From: Ornithodoros turicata
Lineage: Eukaryota > Arthropoda > Arachnida > Ixodida > Argasidae
Direction of reading: 5' to 3'
NCBI RefSeq assembly: GCF_037126465.1
Contig: NC_088206.1
Span: forward strand, 8,841,187 to 8,905,186
DNA: 64,000 nt
The notes under the pieces were generated by a model that was not told the origin of the DNA, did no database searches, and worked only from the letters and a program-made list of their open reading frames with translations. Positions 22,819-35,205 of the stretch are shown one piece after another. Each line of letters starts with the position of its first letter. The first letter of the stretch is position 1. Made by a program: the position numbers and the translations under genes.

Positions 22819-23253
22819 GTCCCTTGGAAAAACGTCCCCCGGAGAAAATGTCCCCGCAAGAAAAGTATCAAGAAAAGTAGTTTTCGTCAAACGGCGCGTG
22901 GACCACATGGTGAGCTGCAAAAACAAGCCTAAACCTCTCTTTCCGGACGGGGACAATTTTTCCGGATCTCCGGCGAAGGCACACTGGAGAGTGGAGATAG
23001 ATGGAGTTAGAAAGTGTGGAGGCATGACTGATGTGTGAGAAAGTGTCAACATGGCGTTGTGGTTTGAATGTAAGAAATGAAGCTGAATAATGTCCGACAC
23101 AATAGAGCTTCTATTTGGACTTTACAAGGGTTATGCGTGGGTGGAGTATCTTGGTTGGTACTCGTGGGAAAAGTTGTTTACCTTTCAGTCGTATACGATA
23201 TAGTACCCGAAAAATGTTCTACGATGAAAGCGATATCACGATATGTTCCTGGT

Positions 23254-23406
23254 CCCAAGCAGCAAAATGTACTGAAAGTCGAGTGCAATAGGGGTGGACG
23301 GGTAGGTGGAAGGCCTTGAACAGACTGATTAAACTAAAGAACATTGATAAGACACGTACCCTCCACCCCTATTGCACTCGACTTTCAGTACATTGTGGGG
23401 CTTGGG
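23254..23406. mobile_element. 153-bp palindromic element, copy 2
   Basis: This has the same length and arms as 19747-19899, starting CCCAAGCAGCAAAATGTACT and ending with the inverse. The loop is nearly identical. Two equal-length copies within 3.5 kb indicate a mobile family rather than a chance hairpin. Confidence 0.7.
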
Positions 23407-23557
23407 GTATATTCTTCAAGTGTGGTGCGCACGCGGAAGTGATCGTCTCATCTCGAGTCTGTGGCAAAGTTGATAATGAAGCCGGTTTAAAAGGCGCTGC
23501 TTGGGAGGAATGCTTCTAGATCTGAGAAATAGGCAATGCTAATCCGTGGCATTAACG

Positions 23558-23822
23558 TTTTTTTTATTCCGTGTTAGCGCTGCGAAGCAACTGTAGCTAT
23601 GAGCGACGTAGAGACATGGACAGATGGAGAGAGGACAGCAGGAAGGAGTGGGAGACAGGGGGGGGGTTAGTATGCGTCCTGGGCCGACTTCAGGGGGAAC
23701 TGTGCCGACATTCGACTGGAAAGTATTCGGAAAACCCAGGGAAAACGTCACACAGTACAACCGGGGGGTAGGATCGAACCCACAACCTCCCAGTCTTCAG
23801 CATGACCTTGGCTACCACGGCT
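23558..23822 (-). repeat. tRNA-derived SINE (family 1), reverse orientation
   Basis: Reading the minus strand: B box GGTTCGATCC near 23780, the body with GAATGTCGGCACAGTTCCCC and GTCGGCCCAGGACGCATACT, a pyrimidine-rich tract, then AGCGCTAACACGG and an A run (T run 23558-23565 on the + strand). The 5' tRNA part is close to complete. Confidence 0.75.
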
Positions 23823-23879
23823 TGGCTTGGCTTGGATATTTGAGCGATGGGTCGTCGGTCTGTGGGCTGATTTCCCCCC

Positions 23880-24035
23880 CGTGGGTTGCCCATCGCGCAC
23901 CAAAGTCTCAGCCTCTCGGAAAACTGTGTGTCTAATAAGAAACCTGTACCCTGTCATTAAGTTTCTGCCATCCTCGGACGGGGTCGAACCCGCAACCTTG
24001 GGATCAGTGGGCGGACAGAGATTTGAAAAATGATG
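23880..24035 (-). repeat. Second tRNA-like repeat fragment
   Basis: The minus strand carries GGTTCGACCCCGTCC, a pol III B-box-like sequence (near 23976-23995), directly after the family 1 SINE. The body differs from family 1, so this may be another SINE or a composite. Its limits are uncertain. Confidence 0.35.
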
Positions 24036-26668
24036 TATGTCCCAAATTTGCGGTAAATTAAAAGCGGTATTGCAACACCAGACAGTGTTCATCACTTGAT
24101 CAAAAAACAAAAAAAGTCTCGGGTATGATCAACACAATTAGGAACAACAACAACTTTATTAGATCAACACAATTAGGCTTTCCACTGCCGGTCGTAATTT
24201 CCTGTACATTCGGTACGTGAACCAACCGTTGTATTGTAATCGGTTCGACCCCCGTTCAAGCGTTCGTGCCAGGTGACGAGGCGTCTCACCCCGAACTCGA
24301 AATGTCGAAGGTCGGTTTTCGGGGGGGTCCGGAGGAACACGGCGAAAGGTGTATTCCTGTGAATGCGGCAGGGGAACTTGGAAAGGTATCAAGCCGTGTC
24401 ATTGAACCCGGGAGCTCCTTTCGAGTGTCTCGTGCCTTTTATAATTGGCGGCTGCACTTTTTCTGCAGCAGGTGCCATGTTTGTCTTTTGTTTGGCTGAT
24501 CGCTCTTGCCCATTCGTATCGCGGCAACGAGACAGATGAACTGATGTGTTAATCCAGCTGTGAGTTCACACTGTTCCGTTGGGTTTGTCTGCCGTCAGTT
24601 ACAACGGTCATTAGCCCTTAATCGGCTTGTCCGTTGGACAGTTTCTACGAAATAAGCGTGAGCGATTCAAAGGGCACTATTACAGTTACATTGGTGTTTA
24701 TGTTACGTTGGGAGTTATGGGCACGAGGAATTGTAGGGGGAGAGGCTAGATGAAAGGCTCGGACACAGAAAAATTGAGGAGGGCGAAAGATTTGAAAGAT
24801 GCCCTCTCGCAAACATACAAGTCCGAGAGCCACCATAAGCAGGAAGCCGCCAGGGCTCTTCAACGCCGCTTCAGCATTCCTGGTATCCAAACCAATCCAA
24901 GTCTTGTTTTTCTATCTGAACTCCATATGTATGACACGACACGACAATGACGACATATGGAGCTTGTGGGAGACACCATTATCTACCGCATTTGCCGTAT
25001 CTACCAAGTTGGCCCAGTTGTTGAGATGTCCTTTTTTTTGTCATCTTGATTTCTAGGTATTATAAGAGTTCTGTGGTGCAGGTGCGTAGCGTGAGACACA
25101 AGGTTTCCTTACCTTGCCTTTATCCATTTGTGCGAAAACATTTTGTGTACGTGTACCTTTATTTATACGATGTCGTACCAATCTGTTGTATTAGAGTTGC
25201 CACCATGGAAGAAGCTGAAGTAGTGCGATTTCATGAGCTCAGTGGAGGCGTCTCAGATTCTGCCCATCTTGGCGTTTCTGATGCAAGGGGTGGAAGGACA
25301 GACGGCGTTCGCGGGTTTGCGCAAGTTGTCGGCATCCACGGAGGTTTCTATTTACGCGAAGAGGATACTTGGACGCCGGAGAGGAGTTGGCGGATGCAAG
25401 GCCAAGGTTCGGGCAATATCCATTAGCGTCTAAACTTGGACGCCGATGACGCGCACGAGCAAGAAATATATGAAATATGAGGGTGTTGTATTGAGTGGAC
25501 TCAGGTCGGAACTGTTACTAGGGGCAAAGGGTTCAGCTGATTATAACAGGAATGAGTTTTATTTAGGATAAATGCTGAGAGCAGGTATATGCACTTTGGG
25601 AGTCAGTTTTTCGCAAGACGCGCGAATTAGTCGCTTCATTTTTATCTTCGCGAACGGCCAACGGATGGCGCGACTAGTGAAGTTCCATTCAGAAGATGAA
25701 GGAACGTGCAGAATTTTGTGAGGGTTGTCGCCAAAAAAAGGAGAACCCGGACAGTCACATCTACAATCGATAGCCGGCAGCAGTGCCTTGATGTTTCCGT
25801 GACCCATTATGACCGCTTTGTCTCTCTCTCTGCTTAAAGAAATATCGAGGAAACCAGTAAAATTAATTTAATTCGTACTGTTTTTTGTGTGTAAATTCAC
25901 TTTGTATTTCAAACTTCCCTGTAGAAACAATGTTTTTGCCGCAATTCGAACATGCACCTCGAACCTCGAAACGGGCTCACTGCGCAGACGACAACGACAA
26001 TGCAGACGACAGTACTGTCTTCTGCTTCGGATAGCTTGAAGCTGGCTAGGTATCTTGCCTGAGTTAGAGCAAACGCTTTCTTTTTTTCAGTGATACTGCA
26101 CGTACAAATTGCTGTGAATCAGAAATTAACTATTCTTGTCATCTGATAGAGACAAAAATTAACTCGCTCCGTGTTTCTAGTACTCAAGGGGGAGCAAGAA
26201 CGACATCCTTCTGTCAAGTATGAACACCGCAAAAGGTACGTGCGTTAACATTGCAGAAGGCGCAAAAAGCAACCGTACATTTATGGACACCAACTGTGGG
26301 ACTGGACTGTGGAAAATGGGACAATGCGTCATGCCTGACCACAACGCGTTTAGAAAACGCTATGTCTTGCGTAGGTGCCGGGGTGGTTAGTGACGTGGCG
26401 TGAACTTGGTCACGATGTTACTTTGAACCGAAGCGCGCATTTCTATAGCCCCACATGAAGTCGCTTGAAGCTGTGGTTAATGTGACTGCTAGGAACCAAA
26501 GGAATTTACGAATTAGCCGATCGACAGTCTACGTTAGAAGTTTCTCTCTTTTTGCTTCTTCTTCTTATTTTCAGTAACAAACGCGGTGCCCTTACCGCGT
26601 ATTCACACCAACGACAATCACCGGAATACTGCAGCGGAAGATGCGAAAAACGTCACAGCTTTCTTCTC
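24036..26668. other. Region without a confirmed gene
   Basis: Nothing here has family resemblance. One ATG at 25205 has a strong start context (GCCACCATGG) and opens a 73-codon frame to 25426. A second frame, 25233-25433, overlaps it. Neither has a recognised domain, splice context or composition bias, so I do not call a gene. Confidence 0.5.
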
Positions 26669-26671
26669 TAA

Positions 26672-27105
26672 AGCGTGAACCGCATGGCTAAAAAGTGTCC
26701 GAATTCTTTCCGAACCGAATTCGGGACCGAACTTTTTTCGGAGAACAGAATTCCGTGCCGAATTCGGCCCGATCTGGCCAAGCCAGATTTCTCTTCCGAA
26801 ATGGGAAGTGACGCCAACCGAAAAAGTAGAAGCATCCAATGGCTATCCAGCCGGAGGAGAACCATAGCAACGATGACGTAGCAATGGGGTTGACTGTTGC
26901 CGTGTGTGCGACTTCTACCCCTATGAATACAGGGATTATCTCATTGACCTGGATGGTTGAAAGGCGATGTTCCCCAAGGCCAGAAGTCTTCGGCCAAAAT
27001 TCGGGGTGCATTTCGGTAGCATGCGGTGATACACAGAAAAAAGTTCGGTCACGATTTCGGTTCGGACAGTTTTCGGACAGTTTTTCGTGCCATGCGGTTC
27101 ACCCT
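26672..27105. mobile_element. 434-bp MITE with TAA target duplication
   Basis: The terminal inverted repeats are AGCGTGAACCGCATGGC and the inverse of AGGGTGAACCGCATGGC. They are flanked by TAA at 26669-26671 and 27106-27108. Subterminal regions are filled with CCGAA/TTCGG motifs. A three-base TWA duplication fits PIF/Harbinger. No protein is encoded. Confidence 0.75.
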
Positions 27106-27108
27106 TAA

Positions 27109-29605
27109 CGGGAACGCCTAGCGTCGTCTCTTCACGTGCAATGCTGACCGTGGAGAACATCACGCGACATATAGCCGCAAAGATATTCCGTAGCAGACGA
27201 CAGGAAAAGACGCAGACGGTGTCGTCTGCTAAGTGCGCTGTACGCCATTCCCGATATTACGGCACCATGTGAATGTGTACAGTGTGAATAGTGTTTTCGC
27301 CTTTTCTTCCACCAGAATCTTCCACGAGGATGTCGCCCTTGTGAATACACGGTTCACTACCTTTTCACTGACGGTCAGACTTCATATTCTCCGCTGTGAT
27401 TACGAACGAGCATCCCTGCGAAACTACCGCCCACATTGAGAGAGGTCCGCGCGTAGGAAGACGTGCAGCGTGGGGATTCAGATGGATAGGTTGCGGTGGG
27501 GCGGCGGCCAAAGTCTTCTCGGCAAGGCAAGGAACAGACAGACCCGGAAATTGGGCCACTCGGTAGCGAGACGTTGATGTGCGGGAGAGAGGGAAAGAAC
27601 AGTTTATTTTCTGTTTGTGTTTTTGGGCGGCGCTTTCTCATTCCCATTCTGGTGTTGGTCAATTGGTCACTCGGTTCTACGCTTCTTTCTAGATTACAAT
27701 CACTGTCGCGTGGGATTCTGTCTGGGCATTGTGGGCATGGGATCGGACCTGTGAAGGGCGCGTCCATTTGGGTAATTGCGATCGCAATTACTGACTGTAA
27801 TGCGTGTAAGTAACTCTAATGGTGGTTGCCGTTGCTGAACGAGGAACGCGTTGAGTGGGAACCCTTGCCGCTGCCTTCCTGTGATTTTTCCTTGATTGTT
27901 GTCACGGCGAGGGTACACTTTTAGAAGAAAAAAAAAAAGTCTGAAAAGGTGGTAAGCGTCTTCTCTTACCACCCTGGCTGCAGCTCCCGCTTGAGGAACG
28001 GTATAACAGTACTCTATACTGTCTACCTCCCCGATTGCGGCGCCATCTATCGGTAGACAACATACACAGGGACGGCAGGGTATACAAGTTTATTACGTGA
28101 CTCGATGATAATTTCTCGAAGATACGGTATCGTCGTATTTGAAGAGAGAAAACACAGTCAGCAACAAATTCAAAATGTTGTCACTTGTGGCGGCAGATTT
28201 TCTGTTACTATACAATGAGGGAATATCCGATCCGCCCTCACTTGCAAAGTCGCTCGTTGTCGGACGAAGAGGATTTTTGCGAAGTCGTAGCCTTACTGTT
28301 CTCCGGCAAATCGCTCCCACATATGTGATTATATGGCGGTAATCCGCACGACCTTTCAGCCTTAACACCTGTGCTTTGCGCGTGCGACCTTGCGCGCGAA
28401 GTTTGCACGTTTTTCCGTCGGTAATCGCTCGATAAAGATAACTTATTAGTTTCTCGTTTTGTGATACGTAATACACCGAAATTTTACTGAGAAGTTACGA
28501 GTGCTATATAGATCGAATTCTTTTTTTTTAATGATGAATTTCGTATGCACATATATCACGCTAAAAACGTTAAAAAGTATAACAGCGGCAAGACATATAC
28601 ATTATTAGCATCATTTTTGAGGAAGTCGTAATGTTCACAGCTCAAACGCTATTTGCCTTCGGACAATTCATTAAAGTTAATTGAAATTAAAGTGAATTAA
28701 CAATTCGGTAAACTTAGGACCCACGTCCTGGGTTGAACAGTAGCTATACAGTACCACCAAGCCAAAGGGATTAAACTTCACACATTTTGCCACCCTAAAA
28801 GGTATAACATTGACCACCTTTTTTCTTAAGGGTATTACTATACTTCTCTGAACCCGCATGCAGACTTCGCCTCAACGTATAGTCTTCACTTCGCAGTTCA
28901 TATACACATGATCGGATGCACTGATACAAGTGTGTCAGCCTTCAATTTATACAATGCTACATAACTGCTAACATCCTCGGCAACGGGCTCAACCTTGTAA
29001 CTATGTATCGGTTATAGTATCTTTAAATAGCAACTTCCCAGTCCGTGACGCGCAACGCGCTCCATAAAACGCACTGGTTTATTTGCTGCGCAGTTTAAAA
29101 GTAAACGACCACTTCATTTATAGAATCTCACAACAGTGCAGTGCTTTTCGTCTTCTGTAAAAAAAAAAAAAAAAAAAGAAACGAATTAACGCTCCACACA
29201 AAATGAAGAACGTGTACAGACAGAGAAACGCAAAGGGAAGCTGTACGAAATGAATGGGATCCCACGAAAGGTAATTTGCTTCATAAAAGCCCCGTAAACC
29301 CGTTTGCTCTTAACCTTTTGCGAAGCAATTATAAAGCGAGCTTGTCGTGATGAAGTGTGAGCACCATAGCGAGCGGCTGAAGTGGACGAATTGCTCAGGT
29401 TACGTAACACGCTGTAACATATCACGAGGCAAATACCTAATTAAATTAAAGTTACATATAGGCCGTACGTGTCCCTAGTATCGTGTCAGGACGCGTAGTG
29501 ACTGATCGAGGCGTGACATTTGAGGCCGCCCATACCTATATACATAGGTGCTATACACCCGTATGCGCCATATGGGTGTATAGCCAGCATATAGGCCATA
29601 TTTAC
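27109..29605. other. Region without a recognisable gene
   Basis: No gene is visible. Small features are a perfect 9-bp-stem hairpin GGTGGTAAG/CTTACCACC at 27948-27973, the motif GCGCCATCTATCGG at 28040-28053 within an inverted GTCTACC/GGTAGAC pair, an A run at 29159-29177, and a hairpin CTATACACCC/GGGTGTATAG near 29550-29582. Confidence 0.5.
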
Positions 29606-29631
29606 CTATACACCAGTGCTTCCCAGGCCCT

Positions 29632-30030
29632 CACCTCAGTGCGAGCACTGCGGTGAACTTCTCTCCGTTATAGACTTACCCATTCCATGTCCTCACTACG
29701 AAGCCCATCGTAAACATCACTTTAGACAGTTTTATACACATTATCCTCTTCACCCAGCCCTATTGCTGGGTGATGAGGCTATCGTCCCTTTTAACAGCAT
29801 TTTTAACTTCTCGAAAGACACCGGGATAGTCAATCTCTTGTAATTTTATATAGCTGTTTTATGCATTTGTAAAGAAGCTTTTACTGGACATCGCATATAG
29901 AAGTTTAACTGATCACATCCCTATCATTGTTCACGCACAAATTTAATTAGTCATAATTTCACCACAGTTTCGGCGCACTATGACCTTAGTTGTCAGTGCG
30001 CCATAAAAACCGGAATCATCATCATCATCA
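29632..30030 (+). mobile_element. 5'-truncated LINE retrotransposon 3' end
   Basis: The last codons of a non-LTR retrotransposon frame end near 29843, with a CxxC...H...C-type motif (CEHCGE...CPHYEAH) and a tail LHPALLLGDEAIVPFNSIFN, as I recall for arthropod LINE C termini. A 3' untranslated part follows. It has a hairpin GGCGCACT/AGTGCGCC (29972-29979 with 29995-30002) and an ATC-repeat tail ending at 30030. A 14-bp target duplication GCTTCCCAGGCYCT flanks it (29618-29631 and 30031-30044, one mismatch). It is a dead, truncated insertion. Confidence 0.8.
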
Positions 30031-30670
30031 GCTTCCCAGGCTCTGCTATACCCTGCGTGTCTGCGATCCAATAAAAATATAAAATAGCGTCGCCCGCGTC
30101 TTTTCGCAATACCGTTCGCTTTTCGGTTTCAGTGCGTGTACCATCACACATAGACTCAACGCTGTAATTTTATTTCATAGCTCATTTTGTCAGAGTGAAT
30201 CTGCTGGGACAGGAACAATCGCAAAAAGAAAATAAACCGCATGCCATCGGGAATGACTGTTACTATAGACTAAAGTGAGCTTGCTTGTTAGGGCACCGTT
30301 TGACTGAAAACGAGCGCGGAGTTAGGACGGAGCAACTATCTCTCGGCCGTTCCGGCTCGATGTTGAGCTGCGACCTGCACTTCGTTTTCATCGAGGACAT
30401 CGCGGTAAGCAAAGTTCGCATAAGTATGTAAACAACGAGAATTAGTCGAGACAGAAAACATGGACCGCACAAGCGCGTAAGACTCTAACGCCCAGGAATC
30501 ACAGGAATTCAATTCCTATTAGTATTCAAGAGCGTGTACTTTCCTGCCAACCCTGTGCAAAATTCCAGAAGTGACTTCAGCGGAAACTGTCGCTTTCCAT
30601 TTTTGAAATTCTCGAGCCGCTTCGCGGCCCCGCGCTGAACGTGTCGCGACTTGCAGTTTGGGAAACACTG
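30031..30670. mobile_element. Possible hAT-like remnant with interrupted left end
   Basis: The right end TTTGGGAAACACTG at 30657-30670 and a left end CAGTGCTTCCCAGG at 29614 form inverted termini of the CAGTG-TTCCCA kind common in hAT elements. The LINE at 29632-30030 lies just inside the left end. The eight bases outside the two ends do not match, so the pairing is uncertain. Confidence 0.35.
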
Positions 30671-31896
30671 GACAACAGTTTAAGAAAAAAAGGAATAATT
30701 TTAGGCCTTTTGAGGAGTGAGTAAATGCGTTGCCACAGCCATTAGCCTCTTTCGGGACTATAAAATGCACGAAGTTTACCCGAAGTTTAAAGGGACTATT
30801 TTGGCAGCGCTGGGGAGTAAATTTCAGGAGCAGAGGACTAAAATAGGGAGTAATTACCATCTAGGGGATTAAGAAGCTGCAATTACTCCCCAACTTGCTC
30901 TTCTTCTTTTTCTTTGACCGTACGGAACGAAGAGACGTCGCTCGATGTCTTCCTCGCGACGCTGCAATATTGCAGAGGCCGAAATGAATACAGCACACGC
31001 CTGCTGTTGGGCTCCATGCTATATATGCCGCAGGATGTGCTGTGCGAGGTTTTCCGTGTTTTTGTTTTTTTCGTCCGATTTTCAGGATACATATCGCCAT
31101 ATATCCTTTGATGTCCGCCCAGGAGCAGACTCTTCTTCAGGACAAAGTTGCAACGTCACTCTGTTACGGCATGTTTTGCTACGAGAGATTCTCTAAATGT
31201 TCCTCGTATTTGGTGCACCGGAGAAATCAATTATCCCGCTGTGGCGAAGTACATATTTGTGGTGTGGGGCGTATTTAGAAAAAACTGGTGGGCTTTGGTT
31301 TCTGTTAAAACGTTGTGACGTGCGCGAACTGCGGAGTCCGCGGAGGTCACGAACGGCAAGCTGTTTCCATCAGCACCACCAGCACGCATGCAGCGCCACT
31401 AGCATAAACGGACGAGTCTTACTTCCTTTCTTTTCTTTTTTGTTTTTTTTTCACATGAGGTCTACCATGAACATCGGATGGCCTGAAAGAAGACTGCACG
31501 TACCGCCCTTGCCGCCCTCCCTGTCTGGTTATGCTGTGGTGAGAAAGTCACTGGGTGACCAGAGCAACGCGTGGTTGCCCATGCGTACTTAAATGTTTGT
31601 TTAGAGGCGAACTCGTCGTTGAACGGATGCACCTGTTTGTGGTTCGCCACTAAGTAGGTTGTTTCTTTTATGCCCATGTGAAGATTGGTTGCTATGTGTT
31701 GATACGGTGATTTGTCGCTTCGGATGAAATGTCTTCCAACGGCAATGCAGTCTGCAGAGAGGACAGGTGCGTTTAGGCCTAGATGCGTCAACGAGCTGAA
31801 AGAGTGCGTAATGTAAAAAAATAAAATAAAAGCGCAAGTAGGAAGGAGGACGACAAAAATACATTGCCATAAATGAGCTGCAGATTTCATGCCAAG
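30671..31896. other. Region without a recognisable gene
   Basis: Only short, strand-overlapping frames are seen, none with family resemblance. A T-rich tract lies near 31427-31452. Confidence 0.5.
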
Positions 31897-32221
31897 GCAG
31901 TGATGGGCAGTAATTAACTACTCGTGGTAGTTAAAAAGTAGAAATGTAGTTACAACCACTATAGTTAAACATAATATTCCTGTGGCTGACTGCAGTATTT
32001 AGGTTACTGCAGATTACAACTAATTACTGTTTTTCGTCTTTGCCTTTGCTCCATGGCTCTCTCTGTGGCTCATTGACGCTCAGGAAACCTAAGAGCTCGA
32101 TGCTCATGAAACACTTCACACAGAAGCGGAATCGTAGCTAAACTGTAAATCCATAGTGCTGTCAAGTTTGCAAAACTTGAAACGTTAAAAAGCAAAGAAA
32201 GAAAGAAAGAAAACGTGAATT

Positions 32222-32340
32222 GTAATAGACCCTCTACACGAGAAACGTCGTCAAGACGTTGGTATAGACAGACTGAAACCGAAACAAATCGGAATCTGAG
32301 GGCTGGGTTCCACGAATGGGCACTTGTTGAAAGACGGAAG
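32222..32340 (+). repeat. Dispersed repeat 'GACGTTGGTA', partial copy
   Basis: This is the left third of the repeat at 32440-32731: CGAGAAACGTC, GACGTTGGTA, then ACTGAAACCGAAACAAATCG and TTCCACGAATGGGCA. It is about 100 bp upstream of that copy and in the same direction. Confidence 0.6.
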
Positions 32341-32439
32341 TCACTGGAAAGGTTGGCCAGCTGTAGGATTTGTCCTTTCTATGTGTTCCAGCATCAGAAC
32401 ATCAATTGCCTCACGGGCACTTGCTCACTGCCTCCTGTA

Positions 32440-32731
32440 GATCTCTACGCGAGAAACGTCATCATGACGTTGGTAGAGAGACTGAAACCGAAACAAATCG
32501 GAAGGGGAGGGCTGAGTTCCACGAATGGGCATTTGTTTGCTGCCTCCTACAACTGAAAGGAAACTATGAGCCATAGTCGCATCCCTTTCAGATACCATCG
32601 CAATTCCCCTCAAGATCGTGGCTTTCGGGCACGACCTTGCTCGCCCCTACCTTTGAGCGCGGTTCAGGTCCACCGGGTTGGTGGCGCTGTCGAACACTAT
32701 GACGTCATTTGTTTACAAACAGGGAGAGGTG
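32440..32731 (+). repeat. Dispersed repeat 'GACGTTGGTA', longer copy
   Basis: It begins CTCTACGCGAGAAACGTCAT with a small palindrome ACGTCATCATGACGT and runs through GAAACCGAAACAAATCGG to GACGTCATTTGTTTACAAAC. The copy at 57643-58005 is collinear and carries an extra 66-bp insert. The class is unknown; there is no coding capacity. Confidence 0.65.
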
Positions 32732-33025
32732 TGTTTGCCATGACCTTGCCGCAGCTAAAAGCACTGCTCAGTGGCGGAGGGCAGTGCCAGTAAACTTGGC
32801 CTATCGTGTCGACAAGATACTGAGGAAATCGTTATGTCCCAAGAGCTTCTCCTTTTTGCAGCTCCTTGGCTAAGAAATAAAGAAAGTTAAAAAAACAGAA
32901 TGGTAAAAAATGTAGATAATCTGCATTGCAGTAGTTACGAAAATAGTTTTCTAACTTCCGCTTCTAAAGATGTAGTTGAAGTACAACTTCAAGAAGTGGT
33001 TAGTAGTTGCTGCCCATCTCATCTC

Positions 33026-35205
33026 TGCACACAGGATAGTGTCGGCCGCCGGCATCACTGCATCGCATCTGCAAGCATGTGAAACACATGCTTTCAAAAC
33101 GAAGCTTGGTTGTCGTGACTTCGCTTCTTCTTTTACCATAGCCCAGATTTAACAAAACGCAAGAGAAAACGAAGTTGGCGAAAGAGAGAAAACATGGTCA
33201 AATAGAGACAAAACATTCAAACAACGATACAACAGTCACGACAGCAGTAACGTTCGAGGAGTCTCGCGTGCATCACTACAGACTATATTGTAACAAGAAG
33301 CATCGGAACCGAAGGCGCTCCCCACCGCATGGAAAGCATAAGAAGAAAAACAGATGAGTGAGAGGCCATATCATGCACCGGGTCACGATGCTATAAAAGC
33401 AGACGACATTCAGTGAGCTCGCAGGAACATGTCCCTGCCTGCATGTTCGTGTATTAGTCTTGCGGGCATGCGCTGCAGACGGCGTCAACATCCGATTTGT
33501 CTGGCTGCCGCAGTTCTTCTTCGCTTAAAATGTGAAAATCGTGCATGTCTGGCCGATACTGTGCGTTACACGCGCTGTTTTATATGTTCGTGATTACATT
33601 TTCTCTCTCCATTGCCGACCACCATTAGTGTGCGCGCTTGTCCGTCGTCTGCAACAATCGCAGCCGGAAATAGCACCGTCCCGGTAATCGAGATTGTCGT
33701 CTGCTACGCCGTCTTCTGCGCAGCATGCTGTAGCCTCCTGGCGGGTGGTCTGGCGTCTACACGTGTGATGGCGCTTCTCGAATTTTTTCGTTGCGATACT
33801 AACGCGTTTTATGCGTTTTACGCGTGTCATATTAACGCCATGTATGACACAGATTTCTGGTATGTATTTTGTGCCATAATGACCGAATGTTGACCGCGTT
33901 GGTGAGCGTGATCCTTCCATCCTGTGTATAATGATCGGCGCTTGCTGCCAGACAAGTGAACATATTGACCCCAGTGCAGGGATGTCCACAGCACCCCCGT
34001 GTTTTTCCTGTCTCAAGATTACACAATTAAGCTCGCTTGCGTCCTTCTACTATGCTCACCGAAGCGCTGTGTTTGCAGGTATTTTCTCAGCAACCTCCAC
34101 ACACTCATAAGGACCCTTGAAAAGTTCTTAAAGCACCCCACAAGATACATACCCATCGGAAAGACAGAGAAAAAAAAAGAAAGAGAAATATCCGAAAGTC
34201 ATGAGAGACGGGTGTCACAACCCTTCTACGAAGTTCCAACGGCCCCCTGAAGTGAAAACCCTGCCCAAATCCATACATGTAAAAATCAAAATGCACGCGC
34301 AACTTTTTTCGTGTTTACGTCAGACTCATGTCTTCTCCTTCGTCATCCCTCCCTTCGTCATTCGTCATTACGGGACAGTAATGAACGAATTCAGTTTACA
34401 CTTCTACCGATGTGCATCCCATCCGTCTATACGTGTTCCCAAAGAGTTGCCGATAAGATCTTGCGATTCCAGAATCGGGTCCAAATCTTCGTAGCGTGTG
34501 TTTTATTTATGTTCGTATTTATGCTCCTTTTCTCAATAAGTCCTTTCATTTCCGTTAGCTGGGGCGGGGGTCATTTGTAGAGTGCTTGAACGCCGATGGA
34601 GATTGAGGCGCGATCATTGATCCCGTGCAGAAGCAATGGATTCGGGTTGTTATCGTCACAAGCAGGCGGTCCCACTCGAGAGAGACAGGTTACTTATGGT
34701 AAAGTAATCTGAAGACGAATTCATGCTGTCGAAGATTATTGTTAGCATATTGTCATTGTTAACACAAATGCTCGTACATTGATGACGTAATATGCGCTAT
34801 ACTGTCCCTCGAAGTTATGTTCTCGCATTCGTTCGCTGCCATATGCTTTTTGGATGACTATTAACGTCGGAAATTGTTTGGATATGCTACAAATCACGCA
34901 GCAAAATAACTTTGAATAAATATATACGGTGAGTGCGATATGGGTAACGACTTGGATGGGACCTAGAATATGGCGGCCGGTTGCAGCACATCTGCCAGCT
35001 AGCGACAGTGGCGGTCTCCTGCAGATGATGACGTGAATAAACCCTATCGTAGACATCTATCGAGATTACGGTGCCAGCAGCGTGGTTCAGTGGACACAGC
35101 AGCAAGCGGTCGTTGGAGGGCCCCGGGGTGGCCTACCACACATCGCTGCATGGACGACAGCACAGGGGTGGCGTCCAATGTATTGCTCCGTAGACGAAAG
35201 CGTGC
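33026..35205. other. Region without a recognisable gene
   Basis: No frame here resembles a known family; the longer minus-strand frame 33594-34016 has no supporting features. No repeat structure was recognised. Confidence 0.5.

Larger units (their letters stand above)
31897..33025. mobile_element. hAT-like element with TAGTTA subterminal motifs and inner repeats
   Basis: The left part begins GTGATGGGCAGTAATTAACT and has many TAGTTA/TAACTA motifs. The right part ends with the inverse of GATGGGCAGCAACTACTAAC near 33005-33022, with the same motif type. The interior holds copies of a dispersed repeat also found at 57643-58005. A clear 8-bp target duplication is not seen, so the limits are approximate. 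Confidence 0.45.

Noticed and set aside
29606..30678. A complete hAT element bounded by CAGTGCTTCCCA and TGGGAAACACTG
   Set aside because: The eight bases outside the two ends (CTATACAC and GACAACAG) do not match, so it is kept only as a possible remnant.
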